Shown piece by piece: positions 20,560 through 32,622 of a stretch of 64,000 nt of DNA. The first letter of the stretch is position 1. The number at the start of each line of letters is the position of its first letter. The position numbers were made by a program, and so were the translations under genes. The notes beneath the pieces are model-generated. The model saw only the letters and a list, made by a program, of their open reading frames with translations, did not search any database and was not told the DNA's origin. The DNA is from Clytia hemisphaerica (Eukaryota; Cnidaria; Hydrozoa; Leptothecata; Clytiidae), in NCBI GenBank assembly GCA_902728285.1, contig CACVBU010000458.1:124001-188000 (forward strand), written 5' to 3'.

Positions 20560-21285
20560 CTTATAAGCATATACTTTATAAGAATCGAATCAATAACTCT
20601 TGTTAGACGGCGATATGACTTTCGGTGATTAGTTCTTTCAAAGTAAACAAGGAATGGCGCGCAATATGAGCATATTTATTTTACTTATAAGCATATACTT
20701 TATAAGAATCAAATCAAAAACTCTTAATAGACGGTGATATACATGTCAGTTATTAGTTCTTACAAAGTAAACCAGAGATGGCGCGCAATATGAGCATATT
20801 TATTTTTCTTACAAGCATTTATATTATAAGAATCAAATCAATAACTCCTGATAGACGGTGATATACATATCAGTTATTAGTTCTTACAAAGTAAACAAAG
20901 GATGGTGCACAATGGGAGCATATTTATTTTTCTTACAAGCATTTATATTATAAGAATCAAATCAATAACTCCTGATAGACGGTGATATACATATCAGTTA
21001 TTAGTTCTTACAGAGTAAACAAAGGATGGTGCACAATGGGAGCATATTTATTTTTCTTAAAGGCATATACTTTATAAGAATTAAATTAATAACTCTTGAT
21101 AGATGGTGATATACTCTTTGGGAATTAGTTTTTACAAAGTGAACAAGGCAAGGGATGGGGCACAATATGTGCATGTTTATTTTTTCTAATAAGCATAAAC
21201 TTTATAAGAATCAAATTAATAGCTCTTGTTAGACGGTGATATACCCTTCGGTTATTAGCTCTTAAAAATTAAACAACCATTGTTC
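20560..21285. repeat. ~122-bp satellite, 6 units, inside the foldback core
   Basis: Units spaced about 122-126 bp carry CATATACTTTATAAGAATC, a CAATAACTCTTGATAGACGG stretch and TACAAAGTAAACAAAGGATGG. The reverse complement is clearly the same family as the arrays at 37441-38216 and 57056-57645. Confidence 0.93.
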
Positions 21286-24200
21286 TTAAATTAGTTAATT
21301 TTTTTAGCGATTTTGAGCCTCGTTCTTCTTATGAAATTCTTTCATCAAGGCTCGACGTAAAGTAGATTTCAGATTAGCTTCCATCTCTACTTCTTGTTTT
21401 TCCCATGTAATTTAAACTTTAGGAGAAATTTTCGACTTCAAGTCGTCTTGTTTAGCATTACGAAAATGTTACTTTTTAGCATTGAAGAAAATGTACTTTT
21501 TAACATTGAAGAAAATGTACTTTTCAACATTGGAAAAATATACATTCATGGCAATCATAGTATGGACCCATGATAATGAAACCATTAACCTATCCAAACA
21601 TCAACACATCAACTTATTCATAGTCCCCAGTTCCCCCAGTCGACCCTTAATTCACGTTCGATCGCTAATTTTGCTTTTAATTCTTTAGTTAAACTTTTGA
21701 GACCTTATTGGGAAATTGGGAAAATGTGCAAAAATACCTGGGAAAGTCTTTTTTCATCAAATCAGGCCAAAAATTAGCCCGGAAACCTAGAGATGAAAAG
21801 CCGTTTGCTGAATCCTATCTTTTTTATAAATTTGTTATTTGTTAATCATACATTGACCTGTGACGACAAGTAGCGATTCTATTTACAATGCTGGACGAAA
21901 GGTTTGTAGACTTCTGCAATATTTGCAAAATACTTCAATATCGATCAAAAACAAGTTCCCAAGAGGTTCTGGGTGCTTTCCAAACCCATCCAAAGCTGTC
22001 TATCAAAGTCACCTACTGCAGTCTAACCACAAGGGCAAACCACAAGGGCTTGGTTTATAACTGGCTTACACCAGTATCAAAACTCTGATTTTTTGCTTGT
22101 GGTTCCCTCAAAAGCAATTCAAAAGCAATCAACGACTTCAAAGTGTTTTTTTTAACTTCCATCCCTTTCAGACACATTGAAGAGTCATTTTGCTCTATTT
22201 CTCATCATTTTCCACTGAAATTTCATTTGTCTACAACCTTTTGTCCAGCATTGTAGCTCGAATTCAACGCAAAGAAAAGTAACCATAGCGACGGTCTAAG
22301 ATCCTAGACCAAGTCAAAGTTGATATTTTAATTCGCGTCGTTGAAAACACAACTCTTTTACAAAAGAGTCAGTGATAGAGAGCTATGTATAACAGAAAAA
22401 TTTCTATAGCAAGATAGTTTTTGTGTGTATTTCACTAAATTTGTACGGTGGTTTGTTAGGGCCATGTACAAAACAGATATAATTAGCTAACTAACTGGGT
22501 TATTACAGAAAATGTATTCGACGTACCCACATCCATTTTCTAAAAACCCTGGTCAAAGACGGCGAGTATAACTCAGTCCAGGGTTTTAAATACAGGTTAG
22601 TGACTGAAACAGTACCACAAGGACTTCAAAAAGAAAAGTGACGTCAATCTTCCCACGCGATTTTAGGTGGGACGAAAGGTAAAAAGTTACCGTCGGAACG
22701 GTGTAGAGAAAAGGCCATGTACGTCTGATACAGGCTACTTTTTATCCTCTGTTCGATGTGAGAGAGGATCGACGGAAAGTCGGCAGCTCAAATCTTTGTT
22801 TGAATTAGATTGAAAGAAGTCATGGCATTGACGTCAAAAGAAGGCATCGCATGTATTGCATTCATTTTAACCCTTTAGCTACCACGGCTTCTTAGAAATA
22901 ATCCACGCAAAATTTAGGCGATAAAGATTTTGGTCATATCTCAGGGCCCGTAAATTAAAAATAGGTCATTATTTTTCTAAGTTAAATTATGAATAACCAC
23001 GCAGTATTTTATAGTTATACAAACGAGTTTTAATTGGTATAAGTATACTTACCATTGGAGTCGAAGGCCAAAATTCCTTTTGGTAACTATACCATTTGGT
23101 ATTTTCGCGATATATCGGGAATGGTAAGTATTTACGACATATTGTCAAAATTTTCAAAAACTAAAAAGTGACATTTTAAAGAAATAATATGCCAATAAGT
23201 AGGGGACCTGGGATTTGGTGGCACTTCCCTGGATGAAACTCACGCTGACGTCAGCTTCGGTTTTGGTCGGTTGAAAAATATTCGAAGAAGATAGCGAACG
23301 TTCTTTTGGCTTATGAAAACAATTTTTGAATGCTTTTGTAGCCAAATATAGAATAATTTTCTAAATACTTGTGGTCCCAGGCTGTCGTCACAGATCTATC
23401 ATTAGCTACAGGGTGATTAAAAAAAACCGCCCCCCTAGAATTTTTGACGTAACTTTTTTTCTGTCTACCTTATCGCCATGAAATTTTCAACACTCATACC
23501 CTAGTAGATTTGGAGCCTGCATGTGAGATTTGAGGTTCAGATATATGTTAAAATATGACAGTTTGGAGAAAAAGTACAGTTTTCATAAACGAACAATCAA
23601 ACCCTTTCTTTTCTGACGTCAAAAAAGAAAATACTATTCTTGCGATCAGAGCATAAGAGTGCGTTTATAGAGTCCCCAGGGATGCCCAGAAAGAATCTAC
23701 AATGACAGAGAGGTACTGTAAGCCTATATATTTAAATAAGTCCAGGAAGAATCAAAATTCTGGGCCAAAAAGACCAAATTTTGTACTCTAGCAGAAGTGG
23801 GTAGAAACACCTTAACGGCGATTTTTACTGACAATATACCGATCTGGAAGGAGGCGATGTTCAAAGCCAATTTTTGGCTTCACATGCCTTTTGTTAGCAA
23901 ACCTAGACCCCAGAAGTAAAAGAGGAATGGAATGAATTCCTTTATCTAATCTTGGACAATGCAATTGATTGATTTAAAGAGAAGATTTACGTGACGTCGT
24001 GGAAAAATGAATCTCGATGCATTGCAGATGTTAAGAGGCTACATGTGAGAAAACCGTTAAAAAAAGACTAAACTTTTTTTAGCTTTTTGATTTGATGGTA
24101 TGGCTCACTTTTATTCATTTTCCATTCACTTGTAGTTTCAAAAAAACATGTTTAACAGTATCTCACATTCTCAACCGAAAAACTTGTACTTCTCTATTTT

Positions 24201-24629
24201 TGACGTCAAAATAAAATTCCTTGTTCACTTGTGAAACTATTATCTGATATTCCGATGGCGGATTGGCGGCCGCCCACGCTAAAGCTCTAAAGGGAGCGGG
24301 CCAATTTCCCATCGGAGAGGAATGATAGTCGGCCTTTGATGTGCCGCATCCTCAGTCGGGTTCAACAGTCCTTGCCCGTAAACCTAGAAATATTTCGGTT
24401 GGACCCGCCAATCCCCGAAAACGAGGGCTGGGTTACCAGACCTCCCGCTGCAAAATTCTTGACGCGGTCTCGCAAAATTCCGTAATGTAAACCTTCCAGA
24501 TGTTGAAAATTTTCCCGACCTACAGAGCTTTAGCGTGTCGGATGAAAATTTCACCATGTGGGTGCCAGATAAAGAGGGAGTGATCGATATAGATATAGAG
24601 GATAATTCGAATTAGAGACTAGAGATGCA
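21286..24629. other. Core of foldback element, no clear gene
   Basis: Holds a short patch of arm-like repeats (about 21450-21535, TTTTTAGCATTGAAGAAAATG) and long AT-rich non-coding DNA. A small palindromic block at about 24253-24313 has inverted ends CCGATGG/CCATCGG and shares GATTGGCGGCCGCC with about 58908-58930. A 50-codon open frame at 24463-24615 ends just before the right arm. No ORF has the size of a transposase. Confidence 0.5.
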
Positions 24630-25108
24630 GCTAAAAGTGACATTTTTAGATTGCTAAAAAGTGAAAATTTTCAATGCTAAAAAGTGACTTTTTGAATGCT
24701 AAAAAGCGAGATTTTTCAATGCTAAAAAGCGAAATTTTTCAATGCTAAAAAGCGAGATTTTTCAATGCTAAAAAGCGAGATTTTTCAATGCTAAAAAGTG
24801 ACATTTTTGAATACTAAAAAGTGACATTTATGAATGCTAAAAAATGAACTTTTACAATGCTAAAAAGTGAACTTTTTGAATGCTAAAAAGTGAACTTTTT
24901 GAATGCTAAAAAGTGAACTTTTTGAATGCTAAAAAGTGAACTTTTTGAATGCTAAAAAGTGAACTTTTTGAATGCTAAAAATTGAACTTTTTGAATACTA
25001 AAAAATGAACTTTTTACAATGCTAAAAAGTTCACTTTTACAATGCTAAAATGTCAACTTTTTGAATGCTAAAAAATGAACTCTTACAATGCTAAAAAGTG
25101 TTTTTTTG
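24630..25108. repeat. Right foldback arm: tandem array, inverted
   Basis: About 20 units of AACTTTTTGAATGCTAAAAAGTG and variants, the reverse complement of the left arm. It is shorter than the left arm (about 480 versus 790 bp). Confidence 0.95.
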
Positions 25109-25178
25109 TAATAAAATCCATGTTTTTACCAGCAAACGGAAAAATGATTTTTGCAACATACGGCACGTCATACTTGAC

Positions 25179-25952
25179 ACCCCTGTATCACATTTCCGTT
25201 TGAACCTTTTACTTTGAAAATTTCTGTCGAAATCCAAATTGGGATGGCCACTATAAAGAATTCAGCTAAAATTTCATCACTGGTGGGAATAATACCCTAC
25301 AATTTCAGCCCCACTGGAAAATTGACTTTGCTTTCATCCCCATGTGAAATTCTATGGAAAGAAGTTATACTTTAAAACCATCCCCACTGGACTTTCTTCC
25401 CAAGATAGCATTTCTAGCGGGGTCCCACAGGGTCTATGACACAGTGGTAATATGTTGTAATTTGAAAATCCAAGGATTAGAGTATGACATAAATATTAAA
25501 AAAGAGAGATTTGTTTAGAGAGGTCTTTGATAATAAAGTATTGATTAAATTGTGGAAAATTCCACTGACGAAATAAACACCAAACTAAGAGTAAATCAGG
25601 AATAAGGAAGGAAGGAACCTTTGGCTATACTAGCTTTGGTTATATCTTTGGTTATACTCTGGCTAAAGGAGCATATATTAATTTGAAGCATTCTTAATTT
25701 AATGCCATAATAGAGATGTGTGGAAGGAAATATACCACTTAAATGCTTTCACTATTGACTTCTGTGGGGTTCCCTTTCCTAAAGGACATGTTTGTGGTAT
25801 GTTTTTAGCACTATTGTACTTTCTTTATCTGATAACCAGTAGGTGGCTTCTACTTTTCATGTTTTTAGCTTTAGCCAATTGTTCCGTATTAAGATGACGT
25901 CAAATTTCCTGTATTTTTTATATTGTTCACTAGGGTTTGTGAATCAACACAC
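25179..25952. other. Gene-free interval
   Basis: Contains strings of the CCCCACTGG type around 25300-25430, probably a decayed member of the repeat family at 25953-26225. No gene supported. Confidence 0.4.
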
Positions 25953-26225
25953 CACCTTCTCACAGATCCACTGGGACCCCTTCCCATCGGAAAATTGGCA
26001 AAAAACTCTTCCCCAGTGGAAAATTTCTGTCCCCACTGAAAATAATCAAATATGAACCAATCCTCACTGCAAAATGTTATGCCATTTCTCCCGCGTCCCC
26101 ACTGAATTTTCTGACTTGAAATAAAAGAATTTAAATCCCCAGCCATAAAAATATTGGATTCAATCCCCATCGAGTTTCAGCATGTTATTTTTGCCCCCAC
26201 TGGCTGAAAAAATCCTACTGGGATG
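25953..26225. mobile_element. CCTTCTCACAGA-family repeat, copy 2
   Basis: Begins CACCTTCTCACAGATCCACT and ends near GGCTGAAAAAATCCTACTGGG. The interior has repeated CCCCACTGAAAA motifs. It is the same family as 16087-16649 and, inverted, 28641-28910. Confidence 0.75.
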
Positions 26226-27636
26226 TATCAAATTTTTTTCTTGCTGTTTTTCTATTTACCGGTTTCTGTATCTCCTTTATTGGAGAAAGGCCAATATTTC
26301 AGTGGTGTAGAATGTTAATTATTTTCAACTCATAATTACAATCTCATTATGTGAACCAACAAATGAAGTTATTTTCTATCCACTACAATTTTTTTTCTTT
26401 CTCAACGCCAAACTTTGTCTTAATGCTATTTTTTTCTTCTCCCTCTAACGAGATTATTATGTCAGCTTAATTATGAAATATAAATTTGAGAAACAAGATT
26501 TAGAGGATTTGAAAAAGTGTTTTTCCCAAACTTAATCGATCAATGATGTCTGAAGATGTCGATAATCTGCGTTTTAAAGTTTCGACAAACACTCCTTAAT
26601 CTTGACTTCTGTCACTCTCGTATCGCATACGAAAGCAGTATTTTAACTCTTCCAATTCCCTGATATTATTGTTGAAGCTCAGATGTTAACTACAATCATG
26701 GTCGAAATAGAATGAGAATTCCGGTTATTTTAACGCTTTTCAAGATTTAAAGTTTCTCTTAATCTCTTTAACTTAATCGAATTTTTCAATTTGGGAGGGG
26801 CTGGCAGACTTCCAGGCTATATTCTGAGCCTTATTGGACTATTTTTGAACTTTTAGATCCTGAGATCCTAAGGTCCTAAAACTCAGAGTTAAAACTCCTT
26901 CAAACCTACTTTAGAGGGTGGATTTCCCTTTTTTCTCAAATATTACGACCATGATTGTATATGTAATTTTTCCTCGTGAATTTTACGTCCCGAGTGTCTT
27001 AGCTGGAATGTTTTTCCCTATTATTCGATAGTAGATTTGTGCTTCCAAACCACTATCCATCTGGTACAAATGGGTTAAATGGTATTAAAAGCCAGTAACA
27101 TAAGTATGTACATTCTAACATTTTTGAACATTGGAATTTCCTGCCGGCTTGGCCCGCTGGGTAGTATTCTTCTAGTCTGTATATAATGTTAAACGGTCGA
27201 AACGAATGTTGTAAGTGAAGTGGGGGCATATTCTTTTACAAGAAGCCGCAAAGTTTTGTTTTTGAAGTCATTATACAAATTTTATTTCATAAATCTGTGG
27301 TTAAACGCTAAGCTTTTCTTAAACATTCTAATACCATAATATTTGATAAAACGGTCAACTCAACTATTCCTATACTATTTGTTGCTTTTGAATTATTATT
27401 TCTTTAGCGAGCCTATTGAAAACTTTTTTGGCGGTTTGAGGGAAATTCAAATTGAGAATTCAAATCTACTTTTGAATGGTCGATTGGGAATGCTTCGAAT
27501 AAAGTCTCTCTATTTCAAGCCAATTGGAAATAACATACTTCCTTCAGAAATCTTTATCGGCGTCTGCTTTGAAATTACTCATTCTATTTCTTCTTTCCAA
27601 CTGGACTCTACTTATCTTTGTAGAAGTTTATAGGTA
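26226..27636. other. Gene-free interval
   Basis: AT-rich, with short ORFs only. No repeat or coding feature I can support. Confidence 0.4.
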
Positions 27637-27801
27637 CAGTCGACGCTATCTAATTCGATTTCCAAGGAAAATTGGATTCGGCGTATCGATTAGTAGAGCA
27701 CCGTTTATGAGAGTTTCTTGTTGACAGTGACTTTCAATACATCGAATAATGGAGTAATCGGTATCGAAAAGTAGAAGCGTCGAATTAGAGAGCGTCGACT
27801 G
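27637..27801. mobile_element. 165-bp MITE, Tc1/mariner-type, TA flanked
   Basis: Ends CAGTCGACGCTATCTAATTC and GAATTAGAGAGCGTCGACTG are inverted repeats flanked by TA (27635-27636 and 27802-27803). The CAGTCGAC... termini and TA target fit pogo/Tigger-like or mariner-like MITEs. Confidence 0.88.
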
Positions 27802-27803
27802 TA

Positions 27804-28640
27804 CGTGCATGAACATTCTACAAAGACCTCTCAAATCTCAAAACAAATACATCTTGCGGAAGAATAATCAGTCACTATCCGCCAATTAAAAGCATTATTC
27901 AATTCCAATATACTTGTTACTTGTTATTGTAATTGAATCACAGAGGAAACGAAAAATTTCCTTTGTACGTGCAAGCTCTAAATACAACGCAAGGCCTGGA
28001 TTACTAACAGCTCTTCGCTAATTCCTTTTAGAACTAACGATAGAATTGCTTTTTCCACCTGAGTGATTTGAGTTGATTGAAATCTGTATTAGATTGCATG
28101 TGGTCTTTCATTAATAGTTGGAGAACCTTTCAAGAATTTTCAAAAATTTCCACCCAATACGTCACTTTTTCTATTTTTTAAAGTGAAATTGGTTGTAAAA
28201 TATTAAAAGCTCTCAGAAAACTCTCCAGTGGTGCATATATCATGAATTTTGGGAATGCTACCCTGATTTCTCGATTGCACTCGAGCAAATAGCTAAACCA
28301 CTTATTTGTCTGCTGCCCAAAACACAAAAGCAACGTTTTTTTCAAAAATTGAATTTCTTTAATTTGATGAAGGTAATTTTGGTCGTGTTAAAACAAGAAA
28401 CATATCTTGAGAAATTTTGGCAGTACAAAAGCTGTAAAAAACCGATTAATTTCTTAATTTGTGTGCTGCTTGACGTATGTAATAAGTATTTTTTGTATCG
28501 ACAGATTTCCTAATACCATCCAAATTCATAGAATATTTGGCTTTGAAATGAACATGGCTAATGGCTAATCCATGCATTTTTATAAATACTAGAAATCTTT
28601 AAGGTGTATTTAATCAAGTGGGAACGAGTCTCGTTCGAGA
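27804..28640. other. Gene-free interval
   Basis: AT-rich DNA without a supported feature. Confidence 0.4.
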
Positions 28641-28910
28641 CACCCCCTTCTCACAGACTTGGTAGGATTTTTGTCAGCCAGTAAGGGTAAAAATAACGGA
28701 CTGAAACTCGATGGGGCTTGGGATTTCGATTCTTTTGTTTTTAAGTCAGTGAGGATGGGAAAATGGCATAATTTTTTGCATTGAGGATTGTTTTATTTGA
28801 TTATTTACATTGGGGGCAATAATCGGAGGATTATTTTCCACCGGGGACGATATTTTGGCTAATTTTTCCAGTGGGAAGGGGTCCCAGCGGGTCTGTTAGA
28901 AGGGACACCC
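28641..28910. mobile_element. CCTTCTCACAGA-family repeat, copy 3 (inverted)
   Basis: Starts CACCCCCTTCTCACAGACTT, then reads GGTAGGATTTTTGTCAGCC, the complement of the GGCTGAAAAAATCCTAC end of the other copies. It ends GTCCCAGCGGGTCTGTTAGAAG. This shows the family has inverted-repeat-like termini built on CACCTTCTCACAGAC. Confidence 0.75.
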
Positions 28911-31296
28911 CCTTGGGTGTTGTTTGTTTGACCTTTCCGAATCTGGAAAACTGTGTATTGTGGAGCAAGCACATTCAATTTTGACACAATTCATCTACCT
29001 CGAGAAAATATGAAACCCTTTAGCACTATTTGATTTTCTTCAAAAAGTCACGCAAGAACCAAATGAAACCTGATCTATGAGCTTTAACAGACCATTTCAA
29101 CACTCAAAGTTAATAAGGTACCAAGATATGGTATATTTTGAGACTCATAGTATATAGTATAGTGTAGGGGAGGTCACTAACCAATTGTTTATTATATTTG
29201 AGATACCTGAACAAATTTAAGGCGACAACAGGATTAAATGCTACGAAGCGAGTTCTCAAAACAAACAGAAATTCCTCAGATAACTTGATTATGATCAGCT
29301 CTTAACTGAACAGCAGTGCGTTTGTAATCAATTAGACGTAATTCCTACATAATACCACACAAAATTTGTTAATCAACTTTCGCAGTCATTCATTTATCTT
29401 ATATGATACACTTTCATAGCTTGAATTTTGCGTGGTTATATTCAAGACCAACTATTCGTCATTCTTGAGAAACTCAAACTCCTACGAATCGGCGAAAAGT
29501 GCAGGTCATATGATTTATAGACAATTAGCATCTGGACTTTGTTTTTAATCTTGTCAAGACTTGAAAAATAGCTAGTATGAGATAAGAATCTTCCAAAGGA
29601 AGATGATCTTTTAAACCTTGGCAAGCTTAAGTGTTTTTGCATACAGCTTCTTAAGCCTTATCCCACGCACGCATATAAACAGAGGTTGCTAGGGGAAAAT
29701 GTCATTGACTTTTGACTCCTAAGTATAAAAATAAACAACTTGACTTCTTGATTATTTAAGTGCACTTTGTTATTCTTGTCTGGTGTTTATAAAGTAAATA
29801 AAATGTTACAAGATATTCTCACAGGCATAAAAGCCATAAAATAAAGGTATAAAATGTGCAAATATTAAGTTGCAAATTATATGCATGATTTGTATGTATG
29901 TCTTTGTGTTCTCATTATGTCAATCATTGTGATAATCTATATAAAGGTCTTAGTATGTTTTTGGTCCTCTTCGTGGGCTACTTGCGCAACGATAAACCAT
30001 TCATCTCTGGCGTTTCTGTCCAAAACTTGAGGCAAAAAGTATATTCTTCTAGACTCTTTTTATGTCTCTTGATGACCAATATCCCGGGGGGTACTAGGGT
30101 TGGCGAATGAGTACCCCCGGGCCAATATCTGTTCCACGATACAAGGAATCGATCTTTCCGCTTTCTCGTTTTTCTCAGTCAAAAACCAGTGTGTCGTAGT
30201 CGCCAGTAAAAGTGTTTTGTTTATATAATATCTCTCACATCTTCGGCACACGACCATCTTTCAAAAGCGTTGGTTTATCCACCATAAAAGTTTATTTGAA
30301 TATTATGGACGTTTGATGGACATTCACTATTAACGCTGGCTCCTGATTTGGCAACTATCCACGATTTAGTTGACAGGAAACCATTCCCACCCTTCATCTT
30401 GGTCAGTGATAAATCTCGATCTTGGAATTTGAAAAATCTTGATTCCAAATCCCAATGCCATTCCTTTATCCTTGGATTGATTGTTTGATGGTTTTGCGTT
30501 TAATTTGCAGAACGAGATAATTTTCTGTAATACTTGTATGTTCCACTTCTTCTTTGTGTTCTTGGTTTTACCACATTTGGTAGTTTTGCTCATATCAACT
30601 TGCATTTTGAAATTTTCCACCACTTTTCACTTTTTTAAGCTCTGTGTCTGATACCGTTGATCGTTGCAAATGAGAGGATTTAATAATTTCATGTTTCTCT
30701 TATACTGATTAAACTTGTCAATCAAAGTCTCTAACCGTCGAAAGCGGTTTAATTGGACAAATTGATTTACGAAGGAGAACGTCTAAAAGTCTTTCTCTTT
30801 CCTCACAAATATTATCATCGATTTACTCTCCATCCTACAGTTATATCTCTCTGCGGAAGAGTGCAACCAATTACTTTGATCATAAATTGTCAGTAGATAC
30901 ACTCTCTCCACCGGATAGGTATATTGTTCTCTTAGATTTCTTTATCAAACGTCACGCACAGAAGCACTTAGAAATGTCAAGCGACAATTTCCGACTTTCC
31001 TCATCCATTAGTAGCATCGACGTACATTCGAAAATTGCTGGTAATCAAATCAGAAAGGATAATTTTCACTCTTGCAAATCGTTCTTCCTTCTTTTGTATT
31101 TCAATTATCTATCAATGCTGAGTGAAAGATTGTTGAGAGACACGCTTGTAATGATACATGGGCTATCACGTCACCCTGCAATAAAATTGATCAATTTTTA
31201 CATAACTCCAACTTTCGCTTTCGCACGACTAGTCTTCGAATTTCACTGCGTCTATACAGAAAGAAAATCCAGAATAGTGCAAGACCTTGGACATAA
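28911..31296. other. Gene-free interval with a short G/C palindrome
   Basis: At 30083-30121 a short palindrome has arms CCCGGGGGGTAC and GTACCCCCGGG around GGTTGGCGAATGA. A related TACTAGGGTTGCGGAATGAG string is at about 33580. A 175-codon open frame at 30887-31414 starts at TTG and ends inside the MITE at 31297, so I do not annotate it as a gene. Confidence 0.4.
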
Positions 31297-31640
31297 GTCC
31301 CGGGGGGGGCAGCTGGGCAAAAGGACCGACGAATATGTGCGGGTCCTAAGGGTACCTTTTCCAATATGTTTAAAATGCACTGTAAGGGTCGGAAAAACTA
31401 GAGATGCACTGTAAGGGTAGAAATTTCAGAAAATTCTTGAAAAATCTAGATATTTTGACCAAAAATGCTAGAATTTTGACCATTTTTTACACGAAAGGGA
31501 TCGAAAATTTGGGGGAAAATGCACTCTAAGGGTATGATTTTCACTGATTTTTGCTGCACTGTAAGGGTGCAATTTTAAAAGCCAACTTTTGGCCCGCACA
31601 TACCGTCAGTCCGCAAACCCAGTGCCCCCCCCCCCGGGAC
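31297..31640. mobile_element. 344-bp MITE with GTCCCGGGG ends and ATAA duplication
   Basis: Starts GTCCCGGGGGGGGCAG and ends in a long C-run followed by CGGGAC, an inverted repeat. It is flanked by ATAA on both sides (31293-31296, 31641-31644). Inside, TGCACTGTAAGGGT recurs three or more times, and GCGGGTCC/GCCCGCACAT strings form subterminal complementarity. Confidence 0.82.
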
Positions 31641-31755
31641 ATAAGTTCAGGAACCACGCCATGAAATTGAAATGGATGTTTTACTTTGCAAAACAGTGGG
31701 GGGTCATGCCCCCCCCCTAGTGGCGTGGGCCCTGAGTTGCCTAGCGAATTTAATA

Positions 31756-31969
31756 CTGTAGAGTTTTTTTTTACTTAAACTTCTATAACTCGAATGTCTC
31801 CTTAACTCGAACCAAGGACGTCCCTCCACCTCCTTGCTCGAACAAGTTTTCTCGTCCCTTCAGTTAGAAATGCCTCGTAATAAACCTTATTCCATAACTC
31901 GAAATTTCCTTAACTCGAAACAAATTTGTGTTCTCATCCGTGAATATTTGAGTTATGGTGATTCCACTG
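31756..31969. mobile_element. Tigger/pogo-like MITE remnant, TA flanked
   Basis: CTGTAGAG... at the left and ...GATTCCACTG at the right are imperfect inverted ends flanked by TA. Internal repeats of TAACTCGAA are typical of this kind of element as I recall them. Divergence makes the ends approximate. Confidence 0.6.
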
Positions 31970-32008
31970 TATTATTATTTACCTTTTTGGTCATCCCGAA
32001 CAAGAAAA

Positions 32009-32166
32009 GGCCATTTTACAGTCGCAAAGCGTAATGGGTAATCAGGACCATTGCGCGCTAATAACGACTTTCTATTGGTCCAATGTTTTGAAAAGATTTT
32101 TGCGAAAAACTGTTATCGAGACGCAATCAGTCCTGATTACCCAGTCATTTCGACTGTGAAATGGCC
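32009..32166. mobile_element. 158-bp MITE, second member of the GGCCAT family
   Basis: Ends GGCCATTTTACAGTCGCAAAG and CATTTCGACTGTGAAATGGCC, with inner arms TAATGGGTAATCAGGAC and GTCCTGATTACCCAG. It shares the arms of 1666-1770 but has a longer, different loop. Confidence 0.82.
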
Positions 32167-32504
32167 TATGTACTATGTGCTCATATGTTTTATGATTCGA
32201 GCTTAATCTTAATTTTACTGAGTAAAGAGTATTTCCAAAATACATTGTGTCCCAAAAAAGGGACAAATTTATATAAAGTAAAATCCTTCAAAGGGTTCAA
32301 ATTCATTATCTAATTTGGACTTAGAAAATTGAAATATAAGATTACAACTCTCTGCTCAATTAATATATATCCAATTCCCAAAATGTTTGAATGGGTTTTT
32401 GAGATTGAAATATTAGTTATAAAATTTTGTATAAAATATGAGGATTTTACTCTATATATGCCAGCGAATTATACCATGAATTTTCGGTCAAAAAATTTTT
32501 GGAG

Positions 32505-32622
32505 TGCTACCTTATCGGCCAAAACTTAGTCGGTCTTATTTATTAGTCGGCCCTAATTTTAGTCACCAAGCCAAAAATTTAGTCACTTAGGGCCGACTAA
32601 GTTTTGGCCGCTAAGGTACTAC
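32505..32622. mobile_element. ~118-bp palindromic MITE
   Basis: The arms CTTATCGGCCAAAACTTAGTC and GACTAAGTTTTGGCCGCTAAG are near-perfect inverted repeats. The interior carries further GTCGGCC/GGCCGAC and TTAGTCAC motifs. The target duplication is unclear. Confidence 0.8.

Larger units (their letters stand above)
19476..25172. mobile_element. 5.7-kb foldback-type DNA transposon, non-autonomous
   Basis: The ends are long inverted repeats. TATGACGTGCCGTATGTTGC at 19476 is matched inverted at 25172, and homology continues through a unique ~70-bp segment into arrays of a ~22-23-bp repeat on both sides, in opposite orientation. The direct repeat CTTGAC flanks it exactly (19470-19475 and 25173-25178), a 6-bp target duplication. 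The architecture (unique tip, tandem-repeat arms, non-repetitive core) is that of foldback elements such as Drosophila FB/Galileo and sea urchin TU. No transposase-length ORF is present. The core carries a ~122-bp satellite block and unknown DNA. The superfamily is not assigned. Confidence 0.9.

Noticed and set aside
23405..23430. CTACAGGGTGATTAAAAAAA, resembling a mariner-type terminus
   Set aside because: No matching inverted end or TA pair was found within the next 2 kb.
19549..25108. Regular short repeats considered as a CRISPR-like array
   Set aside because: Units are contiguous without unique spacers, occur as inverted arms of a transposon, and the DNA is clearly animal.
30887..31414. 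175-codon plus-strand open frame
   Set aside because: Starts at TTG, has no recognised domain, and its end lies inside the MITE at 31297-31640.
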